In this document: positions 34,821 to 43,776 of the stretch, piece after piece
Layout of the letters: every line of letters begins with the position of its first letter
Numbering within the stretch: the stretch's first letter is position 1
Source of the DNA: Bacillota bacterium
GTDB lineage: Bacteria; Bacillota; Clostridia; Acetivibrionales; JAEZXR01
Reading direction: 5' to 3'
Assembly (NCBI GenBank): GCA_023419605.1
Contig: JAEZXR010000018.1
Location: 92,457-156,456, forward strand
DNA: 64,000 nucleotides
The notes under the pieces: model-generated
Databases searched by the model: none
What the model was told of the DNA's origin: nothing
Seen by the model: only the letters and a program-made list of their open reading frames with translations
Translations under genes and position numbers: made by a program

Positions 34821-34913
34821 ATGGTGAATATACTATGAGAAAGTAAACGTTATGGTAATAAAGTCGTAAAAGGAAGAAATAGTACATATCGATTAGAAAG
34901 GAAGAGATTATGA

Positions 34914-35882
34914 ATGATGAATTGCCCGGATATTAAAATTGTAGATTGTACTATAAGAGATGGTGGACTTGCGAACAATTTTAACTTTGATGATAAATTT
35001 GTTAAAGCTGTTTATACTGCATGTGTTGATGCAGGTGTAGATTATATGGAAATTGGTTATAAAGCTTCAAAAAAGGCATTTTCACGGCTTGATCACGGGA
35101 AATGGAAGTTCTCTGACGAAGATGACATAAAAAAAATAGTAGAATCCAAGGATACTCGGCTAAAGCTGTCAGTCATGGTTGATACGGGTCGTACCGATTA
35201 TCATGAAGATATTTTGCCCAAGAGCCGGAGCGTAATTGATATGGTTCGTGTGGCCTTTTATAGTCACCAATTATCGGAAGCGGTAGATATCGTAAAAGAT
35301 GCCCATGATAAAGGATATGAAACGGCTGCCAATCTGATGGCCAGTTCCTTGCTGAACGAAAGTGAATTGGATAAAGTACTGAATACCTTGGCAACTACAG
35401 AAGTAAATGTCATCTACCTGGTGGATAGCTACGGCGCTTACTATCCTGAAACCATAAAGGATTTAACAAAAAAGTACTTGAAATATGGCCAGCAAACCGG
35501 CAAGGCCGTAGGAATTCACGCTCATAATAATCAACAGCTGGCTTTTGCAAATACAATAAAAGCACTTCATGCCGGTGCAGAATATTTGGACGTCACAATT
35601 TCAGGGCTAGGCAGGGGTGCCGGTAACTGTCCTCTGGAGCTTCTGATAGGATTTCTTAAAAACCCCAAATATAATGTTCTGCCTATTTTGCATTGTTCCC
35701 AGGAATACGTGGACCCCTTAAGAAAAGAAGTACGCTGTGGATTCGATACTTCCTATATGCTTACAGGACAATTTAACATGCATCCTCAATTGGCCATTGA
35801 TTTTTTAAACGGAGAGGATACTACAAATTATTTAGCCTTCTATGATTCCATCTGCAGAGCAGAAAAAAATATAGAAAAATAA
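34914..35882 (+). CDS. DRE-TIM metallolyase (HMGL-like aldolase domain) protein
   Basis: 322-residue TIM-barrel lyase/aldolase of the HMGL/4-hydroxy-2-oxovalerate aldolase superfamily. The DRE-like catalytic motif is DCTIRDGG (residues 11-18), and the metal-binding HxH is in GIHAHNNQQLAFANT. Members make or cleave a C-C bond between an enolate and a keto acid or acyl-CoA. No acyl-CoA domain is present. The true substrate is unknown. Start choice: ATG ATG at 34914/34917, with AAGGAAGAG upstream; the ATG at 34910 is out of frame. It is divergent from the U32-like gene and followed by a strong terminator. Confidence 0.8.
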   Translation: MMNCPDIKIVDCTIRDGGLANNFNFDDKFVKAVYTACVDAGVDYMEIGYKASKKAFSRLDHGKWKFSDEDDIKKIVESKDTRLKLSVMVDTGRTDYHEDILPKSRSVIDMVRVAFYSHQLSEAVDIVKDAHDKGYETAANLMASSLLNESELDKVLNTLATTEVNVIYLVDSYGAYYPETIKDLTKKYLKYGQQTGKAVGIHAHNNQQLAFANTIKALHAGAEYLDVTISGLGRGAGNCPLELLIGFLKNPKYNVLPILHCSQEYVDPLRKEVRCGFDTSYMLTGQFNMHPQLAIDFLNGEDTTNYLAFYDSICRAEKNIEK

Positions 35883-35913
35883 CTCTCGCAAATCGAGCAC
35901 GCTACAGACAAAT

Positions 35914-35952
35914 ACAAAAAGCATCGCGAAGTAAAGCTGCGATGCTTTTTGT
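35914..35952. terminator. Bidirectional terminator between aldolase and YitT genes
   Basis: A perfect 14-bp stem ACAAAAAGCATCGC and its complement with an 11-base loop, ending in a T-run. Confidence 0.88.
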
Positions 35953-36056
35953 AGGAAAAAAGAGTACGCCCATTTTATTAGTACTTCTTCGTGGCGGCTT
36001 AGCTATGCATACTATAAAATACTATTTTCTACATTACTTTTTCTCGAATCCTATGA

Positions 36057-36905
36057 TCACAAATCGGTATTCCTGAAGCCTTTTCCTATGATCTCGGATG
36101 TGGTGGTGATGGTGATAAAGGCTTTAGGATCAATTTCACGAATGAATAATCTCAACTGAATCGCCTGTCTTCTTGTGAGTACCGTCGTAATTATTTCTTT
36201 TTCTTCATTGGTAAAAGCACCCCATGCTTTGTGCACTGTTGCACCTCTTTTAATCTTCTCCGTAATAAATGCTAAAACCTCGTCAGGCTTGCAGGTGACG
36301 ATTTCCATCTTCTTGCAAATGTTCAGGTTTTCAATTACAAGGTCGACGATAAAAGCTTTCAGCACAAGTCCAAGAAGGGAATACATTCCGATCCTTATTC
36401 CATATACGAGACCGGCAGCGATGGTGATCGTAATGTCAGCCATAAACAGTGTCTTTCCTATATGAATGTGGGTGTATTTATTTAAAATCTTAGCTACGAT
36501 ATCCGTCCCTCCGGTAGATGCATTCTGGTTAAACACGACGGCAGAACCGACTGCCGGCAAAATAATTGCAAAAGCCAGCTCAAGCATTGTATCACCGGTC
36601 AAAGGCTTTGCAACATGGAATAACTTTTCCAGAATCCAGACCATACCGGAAAGAGCAAAGCTGGAATAGACTGTTTTGGAACCGAAATTGAAACCAAGAA
36701 ATAGTAAGCCAAGCACTAATAACAGAATATTAATTGCCATCATTAATAGCCCCACTGGAAATTGTGGAAAGAACTTTTCAACCACGATGGAAATACCGCT
36801 GACTCCGCCTATGGCAAAACTATTGGGAATTTTAAAAAGACTAATCCCAAGTGCAACCAGAAACAACCCGAAATTGATTAGTAAAAACTCTTTAAGCTTC
36901 CTCAC
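36057..36905 (-). CDS. YitT family membrane protein (DUF161/DUF2179)
   Basis: 282-residue membrane protein with five to six helices (DUF161 region, about 1-200) and a cytoplasmic C-terminal DUF2179 domain (about 205-275) that includes TVHKAWGAFTNEEKEIITTVLTR (split around the middle). The first part shows GGVSGISIVVEKFF and NQNASTGGTDIVAKIL, family hallmarks. Function is unknown in the family. I chose the GTG at 36905 since GGAGG lies eight bases before it; a longer frame to 36956 exists without a ribosome site. It stands alone. Confidence 0.88.
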   Translation of the reverse strand: MRKLKEFLLINFGLFLVALGISLFKIPNSFAIGGVSGISIVVEKFFPQFPVGLLMMAINILLLVLGLLFLGFNFGSKTVYSSFALSGMVWILEKLFHVAKPLTGDTMLELAFAIILPAVGSAVVFNQNASTGGTDIVAKILNKYTHIHIGKTLFMADITITIAAGLVYGIRIGMYSLLGLVLKAFIVDLVIENLNICKKMEIVTCKPDEVLAFITEKIKRGATVHKAWGAFTNEEKEIITTVLTRRQAIQLRLFIREIDPKAFITITTTSEIIGKGFRNTDL

Positions 36906-37158
36906 ACTATACGCCTCCAGATATAATTCGTACTTTAATAATGATGCTGCAAACAATCAAATTATACCGGCTCAGCCAACTCATTATAAAATTACCCCTT
37001 CATTATAATATTTATAAGCAATACATTTCAACAGTTGTGAAAAGTATACAATAATCCATGTACTATCCCCAATCCTGCACAGTATTCACTTTTCGGATCA
37101 TACAAACGCCTCTGTTCATTATGGATCAGTGGTGGTTCTACCTCGTATGCTGCTACTC

Positions 37159-37782
37159 TTAATCTTCCTCCACTAGAGCGCCAAATGACCGTGCCGCACT
37201 TACAGCCTGAGAAAAATCTAAGTAAATGTCTTTAAGACTGAAGCTTTTAAAATCAACGCCTTCCACTAGGGCATCTCGAAGCCTGGCTCCCTTTAAACTT
37301 GCTTGTGCCAGAATAGCATAGCTTAGGTCTGCACCTCTTAAATCAGCACCTTCCAGATTACATTTATATAAATCCGCCCTAACAAACTTCACTTGTCTCA
37401 AATCCATGCCTTTTAAGTTAGCTAACCGCAAGTTTGTATAAGACCAATCCCCTTTATCGATGGTAACTCCCAGTAAATTAGCCTCTGCAAACCCGGAACC
37501 TATCATTTTACATTCTTTAAAATGTGCACTGAAAAGATTTGCATATTGAAACTGGCAGTTCGTAAACGCAGAGCTTGCATGCGTAGAGGCATTCAACCGT
37601 GTCCCCTTGAAATTACATTCAGAGAATATACACTTTTTTGTGTCGATGCCTTCCATATCAATATGTTGAAAGCTGCATCCAACAAATTTTATACCTATAA
37701 ATTCTCTGTCATATACGTAGCTACCATCAAATGCTATATTTTCATATGTTTCATTGTTTCTTATATACATTTTTACATTCAC
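37159..37782 (-). CDS. Pentapeptide-repeat protein
   Basis: 207-residue protein built of A(D/N)LXX-type pentapeptides (ANLFSAHF, ANLLGVTI, ANLKGMDL, ADLYKCNLEGADLRGADLSY and so on), which form a square beta-helix. Some family members mimic DNA and protect gyrase (Qnr, MfpA), but most are uncharacterised, and nothing here points to gyrase. The C-terminal tail RSFGALVEED is acidic. Single gene between spacers with degenerate coding-like sequence. Confidence 0.85.
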   Translation of the reverse strand: MNVKMYIRNNETYENIAFDGSYVYDREFIGIKFVGCSFQHIDMEGIDTKKCIFSECNFKGTRLNASTHASSAFTNCQFQYANLFSAHFKECKMIGSGFAEANLLGVTIDKGDWSYTNLRLANLKGMDLRQVKFVRADLYKCNLEGADLRGADLSYAILAQASLKGARLRDALVEGVDFKSFSLKDIYLDFSQAVSAARSFGALVEED

Positions 37783-37885
37783 CCACTACTATTAATTTTC
37801 TAGTTTTTCACTCTATCCACTCTTCATTCTGAATCAAGGTATCTGTAGTAAATGAATCATCGCTATAATCATCTGGAAAGGTGCT

Positions 37886-38254
37886 CTATTTATTTTCAAT
37901 TTTGCAATAAATTTCGATATCGTTTCCTTCACAATCTTTAAACTCCAGAACCCAATTACCACCAATTTTTGTAAGAGGAAACACTATTTCTGCTTCCAAA
38001 ATCTTTAATTTTTCTATTAGCTTATCAATATTATTTACCTCAAAGCTTGGTAAACAGTTATCTCCCCAAAATACTTTTTCATTTACTTTGCTGTTATCAA
38101 ACAAACAAAACCTAAAACCTTTTAAATCAAAAATACTAAATACTGCATCCTTCTTGTAAACTGATTGCTGAAACAACTTTTCATAAAACCTAATGGCTCT
38201 CTCCATATCCTTTACACAGATGTACAAAGAATTTAGTTGAATTTCATATTCCAT
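37886..38254 (-). CDS. VOC (glyoxalase/bleomycin-resistance) family protein
   Basis: 122-residue protein with the paired beta-alpha-beta-beta-beta modules of the vicinal-oxygen-chelate fold. Module 1 begins NSLYICVKDMERAIRFYEKLF; module 2 contains LPSFEVNNIDKLIEKLK and WVLEFKDCEGNDIEIYCK, where the final Glu is a typical metal ligand. Substrate unknown. AAGAGGGTATTG lies before the ATG. Confidence 0.82.
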   Translation of the reverse strand: MEYEIQLNSLYICVKDMERAIRFYEKLFQQSVYKKDAVFSIFDLKGFRFCLFDNSKVNEKVFWGDNCLPSFEVNNIDKLIEKLKILEAEIVFPLTKIGGNWVLEFKDCEGNDIEIYCKIENK

Positions 38255-38641
38255 ATCAATACCCTCTTTTAAAGTTGTTTTTTTTAAGAGTATTATAATA
38301 TTTAAAATATGACAGCCCTATGTCATATTCCTGTGAATCAACTTGTCTTGAAGCTATTTCACCAATTAAAACTCTTAGTTTCAAAATCAAGCACCCTAAG
38401 TGCTGATTTCACATCCTCCTCTGAAGTAATATATAGCATAAGAAGTCTTGCTTCAGAATATGCCGTGCAGTAACAAATTCCATTGGTTTCCCTTAGGTTT
38501 TCCTTATATCAAAATATAAATAATCTATTCTTCTTAAAATTAGATTTTAAGGCGACATCTCATAGGAAGATAGTACCATCTTCCGTTTAGGCTGTCTATA
38601 TCGAACAAAATTAAAGCCCTGACCAAAGCCAGATACAAGCT
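38255..38641. other. Spacer with possible gene remnant and short repeat
   Basis: No intact gene. On the minus strand 38359-38513 is open for about 50 codons without a start (including NGICYCTAYSEARLL and SEEDVKSALRVLDF), looking like the C-terminus of a lost gene. At 38592-38633 is a 42-base repeat (TGTCTATAT, AAAATTAA, GCCCTGACC) with a second copy at 39360-39404. Confidence 0.35.
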
Positions 38642-39100
38642 CTAACTAACATTTTCTTTTTTTGGTGTTATAATACACAAAACAAACATGATAATACCCA
38701 AGGGTAATAAAACGTAGTTTGCAATTCCTCCAAGAGGGACGTGCGCAACTATTGGAGGTTTTGTAAAACCTATGTACATTCTTATAATGGTTTCAAAAAT
38801 AATCATAATGTACATAAACGGAATTAATTTGCCGTACCGAGACGCAACAAGTAGCTGAATTACCGCATAAATTAGTTGCGATCCACCCCACAAGGCAAAG
38901 GAAAATATGATGTTTTGAGCTCCGGTTGATAAATCAAGACTGGCTATCGATCCCGCACCACCGTCTGGGGAGAATAAGTGGATACAACTGCGTATAAAGC
39001 TAATGGCTGCTAAAATCATAAAAATGTATTTAACAATCTTATAGCCATGCAAATTATTATCAATCGTTTTTGGAAATACGATATTAATTATTTTATTCAA
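38642..39100 (-). CDS. Unrecognised small membrane protein
   Basis: 152 residues with four hydrophobic segments (about 25-42, 60-85, 90-112, 122-145), a layout like small four-helix integral proteins. I do not recognise the family. The start region MNKIINIVFPKTIDNNLHGY is soluble. TTAACCTCCG-type ribosome site (GGAGG on the minus strand) precedes the ATG. Short repeats lie on both sides, so it may be accessory. Confidence 0.65.
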   Translation of the reverse strand: MNKIINIVFPKTIDNNLHGYKIVKYIFMILAAISFIRSCIHLFSPDGGAGSIASLDLSTGAQNIIFSFALWGGSQLIYAVIQLLVASRYGKLIPFMYIMIIFETIIRMYIGFTKPPIVAHVPLGGIANYVLLPLGIIMFVLCIITPKKENVS

Positions 39101-39529
39101 TGTTAACCTCCGTTTAGCATGTTCCAGGCTGTTTTGAAAGCATTACTTTTAAATTGGCGTTGATATTTTTATGGATAACGAACTTTAAAATTATATTAAC
39201 TCCGCCGCAAGCCATTCCAACTGCTGTCCGTTTTTCGCCTCCGACTTATTAATGTTTAAAGTTCGCTATCCATAATCCATGTTGTATCTGTACTCCATAG
39301 TGAATAACATATTTGTTTTCAGAGAATGCTTTTTGCAGCAATACCATTTATGCTCACCACTGTCTATATCCATACAAAAATTAAGCCCTGACCGGGGGCC
39401 AGGGCGGTATGCATCTAAACTACGCCATCTAAGAAGCTTGCGGACTATATATAATTCGATTTAAACCGACGAATTCTATTTCTTGATAACTTTTTGCAAA
39501 AATAGTCCCCATAATCCCCTTATATAAAC
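39101..39529. other. Spacer with large inverted repeat and repeat copy
   Basis: Arms of 21 bases (39169-39189 and 39255-39275) are complementary apart from one position and enclose 65 bases, so the RNA could form a long hairpin. The second copy of the 42-base repeat, with a CCCTG/CAGGG hairpin, is at 39360-39404. No gene is seen. Confidence 0.5.
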
Positions 39530-39565
39530 AAAAAAATACAGCGCTCCATATTTTGGAGCACTGTA
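39530..39565 (-). terminator. Terminator of the tRNA-Ser genes
   Basis: Minus-strand stem ACAGTGCTCCA/TGGAGCGCTGT (one mismatch), then ATTTTTTTG. It lies directly after tRNA-Ser(GCU). Confidence 0.85.
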
Positions 39566-39568
39566 TTT

Positions 39569-39660
39569 TGGCGGAGAAAGAGGGATTCGAACCCTCGCTA
39601 GAGTTGCCCCTACTAACGGTTTAGCAAACCGTCCCCTTCGGCCTACTTGGGTATTTCTCC
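39569..39660 (-). tRNA. tRNA-Ser, anticodon GCU
   Basis: Class II tRNA with a long variable arm. The acceptor stem GGAGAAA/TTTCTCC pairs fully, the discriminator is G and CCA is encoded. The anticodon loop TTTGCTAA gives GCU (codons AGC/AGU). TTCGAAT is in the T-loop. It sits between tRNA-Ser(UGA) upstream and a terminator. Confidence 0.97.
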
Positions 39661-39667
39661 ATATATG

Positions 39668-39758
39668 TGGCGGAGAGAGTGAGATTCGAACTCACGGTAG
39701 GCTCACACCTACGCCGGTTTTCAAGACCGGTGCCTTAAACCAACTCGACCATCTCTCC
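39668..39758 (-). tRNA. tRNA-Ser, anticodon UGA
   Basis: Class II tRNA. Acceptor stem GGAGAGA/TCTCTCC, discriminator G and an encoded CCA. The anticodon loop CTTGAAAA gives UGA (codons UCN, mainly UCA). Variable arm GTAGGTGTGAGCCTAC. Eight bases before the second tRNA-Ser and next to serS, an arrangement also known near serS in Bacillus. Confidence 0.97.
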
Positions 39759-39971
39759 ACTGTACGACGCTGAATGGCGACGACATTTAATAATATAACA
39801 TGCTATGGAGAGTTTGTCAATATAATTTTAGAAAATGTAGTATGCAGAATTTGGAATCAATTAAAAACTCGTTCTTAGCTCCTGGTTACTAATTCTTAGT
39901 TTATAAAGGACTGTTATAAGTCCTATTAAGAATAAGAACCAATAACCAGGAAACAGAAACAAATTTATTTA

Positions 39972-41243
39972 CTACCGGATCACTTCCAACCCGCCAAAAT
40001 ACTTCCTCAGTGCTTCCGGAACGACTACAGACCCATCCGGCTGCTGATATGTCTCAAGAATACATGCAGTGGTCCTTCCTACTGCTACACCCGATCCGTT
40101 CAATGTATGAACAAATTCCGGCTTGTCCTTGGGGCTTCTTCTAAACTTAATACCTGCCCTCCTTGCCTGGAAGGATTCAAAATTACTGCAGGAGGATATC
40201 TCTACATACCGGTTATAGCTCGGCATCCAAACCTCCAGGTCATAGGTCATGGCAGAGGAGAAGCCAAGATCTCCTACACAAAGCTTCACAACCCTGTAAG
40301 GGAGCCCGAGCAATTGTAATATCTCTTCTGCATCTTTTGTCAGGGTTTCCAGTTCTTGATAGGAATTCTCCGGAGTCGTAAACTTAACTAATTCCACTTT
40401 ATTAAATTGATGCTGCCGTATGAGCCCTCTTGTATCTCTTCCTGCCGATCCGGCTTCTGCTCTGAAGCAGGCGGAATAAGCGGTATGATATATGGGCAGC
40501 TGAGCTGCATCCAGAATCTGTTCCCTATACATATTGGTTACAGGCACTTCTGCTGTGGGAATTAAGAAATACTCCGTATTCGCTACCTTGAAGGCGTCCT
40601 CCTCAAATTTCGGCAGCTGTCCTGTTCCTACCATACTGTTTCTATGTACCATAAACGGAGGGAACACTTCCGTATATCCGTGCTTCTCTGTATGCAGGTC
40701 CAGCATAAAATTGATTAATGCTCTTTCAAGCTTTGCACCAACTCCTTTATAAAAGGTAAACCTGGCCCCTGTTACCTTGCCGGCCGTACTGAAGTCCAAT
40801 ATATTCAAATCTTCCCCGATATCCCAATGCGCTTTGGGTTCAAAATCAAATTTCCTGGGTTCTCCCCACTTCCTGATTTCTATGTTATCCGCATCGGATT
40901 CACCCATTTGTACCGACTCGTTAGGAATGTTCGGAATGGTTAACATGATGCTATCTAATTCTTCATCAATTTTTTTAACCTCAGCGTCCAGTTCCTTTAT
41001 TTTCTCAGAAAGTTCCTTCATCTCTTCCATTAATGAAGAAACATCCTTACCTTCCTTTCTATATTGAGGAACCAGCTTCGAATCCGTATTTTGTTTATTC
41101 TTCAACTGTTCCACTGTAACAAGCAGTTCTCTTCTCTTTTCATCCAGAGCAAGGAATCCACTTACATCGAGCTTACCTTTACTTTTTATAACAGCCCTTT
41201 GAAGTATATCCGGGTTGCTTCTGATTGATTTTATATCCAGCAT
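39972..41243 (-). CDS. serS: Seryl-tRNA synthetase
   Basis: Class II aminoacyl-tRNA synthetase charging tRNA-Ser, 423 residues. The N-terminal coiled-coil arm (about 25-105) holds the long variable arm of tRNA-Ser. Motif 2 appears in YHTAYSACFRAEAGSAGRDT, and motif 3 as LNGSGVAVGRTTACILE. I start at the ATG at 41243 because MLDIKSIRSNPDILQ is the family N-terminus and GAGGGG lies eight bases upstream. Two tRNA-Ser genes lie beyond its 3' end on the same strand. No T-box was seen in the short leader. Confidence 0.97.
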   Translation of the reverse strand: MLDIKSIRSNPDILQRAVIKSKGKLDVSGFLALDEKRRELLVTVEQLKNKQNTDSKLVPQYRKEGKDVSSLMEEMKELSEKIKELDAEVKKIDEELDSIMLTIPNIPNESVQMGESDADNIEIRKWGEPRKFDFEPKAHWDIGEDLNILDFSTAGKVTGARFTFYKGVGAKLERALINFMLDLHTEKHGYTEVFPPFMVHRNSMVGTGQLPKFEEDAFKVANTEYFLIPTAEVPVTNMYREQILDAAQLPIYHTAYSACFRAEAGSAGRDTRGLIRQHQFNKVELVKFTTPENSYQELETLTKDAEEILQLLGLPYRVVKLCVGDLGFSSAMTYDLEVWMPSYNRYVEISSCSNFESFQARRAGIKFRRSPKDKPEFVHTLNGSGVAVGRTTACILETYQQPDGSVVVPEALRKYFGGLEVIR

Positions 41244-41372
41244 ATCGATACCCCTCTGTTTTTCCAAAATTTTAACATTATTATACTATACAAAACCCAT
41301 TATGCAAAGTTTTTCTTATGCTTGCCCTGATGCAATCCAGGGCAGTAGGGATATTACTTTCCCCTTCCTTAA

Positions 41373-42113
41373 TTAAAAGCCCATCTCTTTTATCAAATCT
41401 GCTGCACTTTTTTTATAATTACTCTCCGGATATTCATTGATAAGCTTCTCCATCGTATCCTTCGCTTCCTTATAATTCTGCTGTCTGTACCTTGAATATC
41501 CTATAAAGTATAGACAGTCATCGGAAAAATATTCACTGGAGGCATAATTAAGTGATTTACGGAAGCTCTTCACAGCTTCTTCATACTGCTTATTCATGTA
41601 ACTCTTATACCCCTCCTGATAAAGAATTTCTGCAGCTTTACCGTAGACCTTTGGGACTAGCTCCTCATAAAGTTCCATTCCTTCTTTACCCAATATTTTA
41701 GTATCCGTCGAGCTATACAATATATCTGCACTTTTTAGCAGATTTCCTTTATTGTATTCTATGTATGCCTGCGCAACATACTCATAGGCATCAACGATAT
41801 CATTAGTTTTATGTTGTTGCTTTTTTAGTATCGCATTTCCTTCTTCAACTTTAGCTTTTGCATCTTCAAGTTGCTGCTTAACAGCTTTTAATTCATCACT
41901 AATTCTTTTATTCTCACTTAGGGCTGTACCTAAGTTATTCTTAAAGTTATTTTTATCATTTTCCTCGGTATATAACTGGTTTTTATAATCATTCAGGTTT
42001 TTATTGAATTTTATTTGGCTATAGGCGGTAAGTAGCAGCACAATGAAAGCACTTGTAAATAAAATAACTGCGTACACCCATATTGTGTTCCTTCCATTTT
42101 TCCCACTGCTCAA
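41373..42113 (-). CDS. Membrane-anchored coiled-coil TPR protein
   Basis: 246-residue protein with an N-terminal membrane helix (about 13-30), a coiled coil (about 33-105, Lys/Glu/Asn-rich) and tetratricopeptide repeats to the C-terminus, seen as YEEAVKSFRKSLNYA and YKEAKDTMEKLINEYPES. The outward-facing TPR/YbgF-like layout suggests a scaffold at the envelope. Its role is unknown. It lies 127 bases downstream of the DUF4446 gene, near the parAB genes. Confidence 0.82.
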   Translation of the reverse strand: MSSGKNGRNTIWVYAVILFTSAFIVLLLTAYSQIKFNKNLNDYKNQLYTEENDKNNFKNNLGTALSENKRISDELKAVKQQLEDAKAKVEEGNAILKKQQHKTNDIVDAYEYVAQAYIEYNKGNLLKSADILYSSTDTKILGKEGMELYEELVPKVYGKAAEILYQEGYKSYMNKQYEEAVKSFRKSLNYASSEYFSDDCLYFIGYSRYRQQNYKEAKDTMEKLINEYPESNYKKSAADLIKEMGF

Positions 42114-42240
42114 TTAGATCCCCCCTGCTAAGATATAGCAATAGAATTACTTTCACCTTTTTGCCATCCTTTATGGGACATCTATGGAAGGTACAGCAAA
42201 ATACTAGTGAAAATTATCCTTTCTCAAGTCCTGCTTCATT

Positions 42241-42771
42241 CTACCCTTGTTTATCTTTTGTATATAATCTCTCACTAAAGCTTTTCTTTGCCATTTCCAA
42301 TGCCTGAATTTCCTCTGCTGATAGAGAATATTTTGACTTTCCACTCATGATAGGTTTTGCATATGTAGTTGAATTATCCCTGGAGTAAATACTACTGATA
42401 ACTACACCATTGTCGCCGCTATCTAGCAACGCGACCGCATAACTTAAGTCACTCCCTACATTCTCAAAAGCATTAAAACGTACAATACCCATTTTTTGCA
42501 CGCACTGAAGAACATTTCTCTCAATATAGTTTATATGATTCTCCATTTCCCTGTTTTTCAATCGTAGATCCTTTAATTCCTCTAAACAGGTGTCCATGAG
42601 CTCTTCTATATTTCGATCACTCAAATCTCCCATAAACTTGGTATACTTTGTCTTCACTTTTTTTATTTTTGAAGCATTCACCAAGGTAAGAACAAGAAGT
42701 ATAACCAATACCAATGTATTTAACGCTACCATGAGCATTTCAATTGGAAAGGCTGAAAATATGTCCTGCAT
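42241..42771 (-). CDS. DUF4446 family protein
   Basis: 176 residues: one N-terminal helix (about 10-30), a coiled coil (about 45-85) and a conserved core around RFNAFENVGSDLSYAVALLD and VVISSIYSRDNSTTYAKPI. This combination matches DUF4446, whose genes commonly lie beside parB in Firmicutes. The function is unknown. A parS site lies 27 bases before the start. Confidence 0.8.
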   Translation of the reverse strand: MQDIFSAFPIEMLMVALNTLVLVILLVLTLVNASKIKKVKTKYTKFMGDLSDRNIEELMDTCLEELKDLRLKNREMENHINYIERNVLQCVQKMGIVRFNAFENVGSDLSYAVALLDSGDNGVVISSIYSRDNSTTYAKPIMSGKSKYSLSAEEIQALEMAKKSFSERLYTKDKQG

Positions 42772-42797
42772 CGTTCTCTCCCCTACTCCTAAATTAG

Positions 42798-42813
42798 TGT
42801 TTCACGTGAAACA
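42798..42813. promoter_or_regulatory. parS site 1 (perfect)
   Basis: TGTTTCACGTGAAACA, the exact 16-base palindromic ParB site of Firmicutes, between parB and the DUF4446 gene. Confidence 0.95.
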
Positions 42814-42918
42814 ATTTGTCTATTTCAATTAGAACCGCCTATTTTCCATTTTAAGCGCTCCTAGTCTTTACGAATGATATTATATTCCTTTTTTATTTAA
42901 ACAGCTTTAAAACGCATT

Positions 42919-43776
42919 TTAGAAGGTCGGAATTTTTGAGTCTATTGAGTTAACCAACTCCAAAATCCGATCCAATTCATCATTGGAATAATACTCTATC
43001 ATTATTTTACCTTTTTTATTTCCACTTATAAGTTGAACCTTCGTACCGAAAACATGCTTTAGTCTTTCCTCTATTTCCAGTAGTTGCTCATTCTTTTTAT
43101 GAACCTTCTGTTCAGGCTTCTTCGCAAAATACCTTTTCACTAAGGCTTCCGTTTCTCTAACCGTCAAATCCTTTTCAATAATTTCCTTTGCAAATAAAAG
43201 CTGTACATCTCCATCTTCAATTGGAATTAATGCCCTGGCATGTCCGCTGCTTAACTCACCGGTAACAACATACTCCTTCACTTTATCACAGAGGTGCAAA
43301 AGGCGGATAGAATTTGCAATAGCAGAGCGGCTTCTTCCAACTGTTCTGGACAAATCCTCCTGTGTCATCTCAAACTCCTTCAGCAGCCTTTCAAAAGCTT
43401 CTGCTTCTTCTATTGGATTTAGGTCCTCCCGCTGAATGTTCTCGATTAATGCGATTTCCATAACCTGTCGGTTGGATATTTCCTTAATAATAACCGGAAC
43501 TTGCTCCAGGCCTGCCAGTCTTGCAGCCCTCCATCGTCTCTCACCTGCTACGATTCTGTAAATGTCTTTTTCTTTCCGTACAATAATCGGTTGAACAATC
43601 CCATGCTCCTTTATGGATTCAGCCAGTTGCAAAAGCTTGTCATCATCAAACTTTTTTCTTGGCTGACCAATATTGGGTTCGATCTCGTTTAGCTTAACTT
43701 CACGAATCCCAGCTTCCTCATGTACGTTTTCTTCGATTAGAGCGCCTAACCCCTTGCCAAGACCTTTTTTCATCAT
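42919..43776 (-). CDS. parB: Chromosome-partitioning protein ParB (Spo0J)
   Basis: 285-residue CTP-dependent DNA clamp that loads at parS and recruits SMC. The N-terminal ParB/Srx domain carries GERRWRAARLAGLEQVPVI and IENIQREDLNPIEEA; the central helix-turn-helix follows (TQEDLSRTVGRSRSAIANSI), then a C-terminal dimerisation part. Two adjacent ATGs open the gene. It overlaps parA by four bases. Three parS sites surround it. Distinguished from Noc (60.1 kb) by the partner ParA. Confidence 0.95.
   Translation of the reverse strand: MMKKGLGKGLGALIEENVHEEAGIREVKLNEIEPNIGQPRKKFDDDKLLQLAESIKEHGIVQPIIVRKEKDIYRIVAGERRWRAARLAGLEQVPVIIKEISNRQVMEIALIENIQREDLNPIEEAEAFERLLKEFEMTQEDLSRTVGRSRSAIANSIRLLHLCDKVKEYVVTGELSSGHARALIPIEDGDVQLLFAKEIIEKDLTVRETEALVKRYFAKKPEQKVHKKNEQLLEIEERLKHVFGTKVQLISGNKKGKIMIEYYSNDELDRILELVNSIDSKIPTF

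Noticed and set aside
39840..39960. Imperfect hairpin past serS thought to be a T-box
   Set aside because: It lies downstream, not upstream, of serS and lacks the T-box sequence TGGNACCGCG-like block; it may be a weak terminator.
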